DNA of 64,000 nucleotides from Mesorhizobium sp. ZC-5 (GTDB lineage Bacteria; Pseudomonadota; Alphaproteobacteria; Rhizobiales; Rhizobiaceae): NCBI RefSeq assembly GCF_025753855.1, contig NZ_JAOWPT010000014.1, positions 90,945 to 154,944 of the forward strand, read 5' to 3'. Shown piece by piece: positions 63,882 to 64,000 of this stretch (position 1 is its first letter; each line of letters starts with the position of its first letter). The notes under the pieces were generated by a model. It saw only the letters and a program-made list of their open reading frames with translations, ran no database searches and was not told where the DNA came from. The position numbers and the translations under genes were made by a program.

Positions 63882-64000
63882 TGACCTTGCCCCTCTGATC
63901 TAATCCGGTTTGAAGTTCGTTCTGGCCCATAGAGAGGACCAGGACATGAAACGTAGCCGCTTCTCTGAAGAGCAGATCATCGGAATTTTGAAGGAACATG
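63882..64000 (+). mobile_element. left end of an IS3-family insertion sequence
   Basis: TGACCTTGCCCCTCTGATCT at 63882 onward looks like the left terminal repeat of IS3-family elements (5'-TGA start, GC-rich). It is followed 64 bp later by the transposase OrfA start. The element continues beyond the right window edge, so the right repeat and target duplication cannot be checked. Confidence 0.65.
63946..64000 (+). CDS. IS3-family transposase OrfA (N-terminus only)
   Basis: The last 55 bases encode MKRSRFSEEQIIGILKEH, the well-known start of OrfA proteins of IS3-family (IS407-like) elements, which carry a helix-turn-helix for binding the terminal repeats. GAGAGGA lies upstream as the ribosome site. 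The gene is cut by the window edge, so its integrity is unknown. Confidence 0.85.
   Translation, partial: MKRSRFSEEQIIGILKEH

Noticed and set aside
1-64000. CRISPR arrays, tRNA or rRNA genes, riboswitches
   Set aside because: I saw no regularly spaced direct repeats, no tRNA-like GTTCGA arm with matching cloverleaf, and no long conserved leader. Short RNAs could be missed without folding or covariance searches.

Overview
The window looks like accessory DNA from a high-GC alphaproteobacterium of the Rhizobiales, most likely a Mesorhizobium-type rhizobium. The reasons are the dense ABC-transporter and catabolic operons, Tat-exported binding proteins, and, near the right end, a sequence resembling a rhizobial TtsI (type III secretion regulator) box. 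No rRNA, tRNA or CRISPR array was seen.

Layout. (1) 1-9.5 kb: minus-strand set with an aldehyde dehydrogenase (cut by the window edge), homoserine dehydrogenase, PaiB-like FMN protein, Cys/Met-metabolism PLP enzyme and a complete polar amino-acid ABC transporter, followed by a B3/B4-domain protein divergent from an XRE-cupin regulator. The enzymes fit oxidation of homoserine to aspartate via aspartate semialdehyde. (2) 9.7-10.2 kb: a decayed Lrp/AsnC gene. (3) 10.2-17.4 kb: minus-strand Lrp regulator, creatinase-like M24 protein, branched-chain-type ABC transporter (SBP, LivHMGF) and a FAH-fold hydratase. (4) 17.7-27.6 kb: plus-strand FMN reductase, luciferase-like monooxygenase, alpha/beta hydrolase, cupin, metallo-beta-lactamase-fold hydrolase, SDR and polyamine-type ABC transporter, then a convergent LuxR regulator. 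This is a catabolic locus of unknown substrate. (5) 27.8-28.7 kb: SMR efflux protein plus TetR with a perfect 12-bp-arm operator. (6) 28.95-43.06 kb: aerobic 2-aminobenzoyl-CoA (anthranilate) pathway: CoA ligase, MarR regulator, fused monooxygenase/reductase, SDR, cupin, crotonase, acyl-CoA dehydrogenase, a broken glutaryl-CoA-dehydrogenase-like gene, RidA-family protein, FadB-like fusion and thiolase. A kynurenine-formamidase-like hydrolase is divergent from it. (7) 43.6-57.4 kb: two back-to-back sugar/polyol ABC operons carrying SDR dehydrogenases, a class I aldolase, an ADP-dependent-kinase-family protein and a DeoR repressor. (8) 57.4-64 kb: a mosaic of decayed sequence, an SDR, a GlxA/AraC regulator, a LuxR remnant, a trehalose-6-phosphate synthase with an N-terminal extension behind the TtsI-like box, a stand-alone Ntn-hydrolase-like protein and the left end of an IS3-family element.

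Most genes are tightly packed, often with 4-bp ATGA-type overlaps, in units that pair a transporter with enzymes. The decayed genes at 2.5, 9.7, 38.2, 57.6 and 60.6 kb and the insertion sequence point to repeated insertion and loss. All functional calls come from reading motifs; no database search was run.
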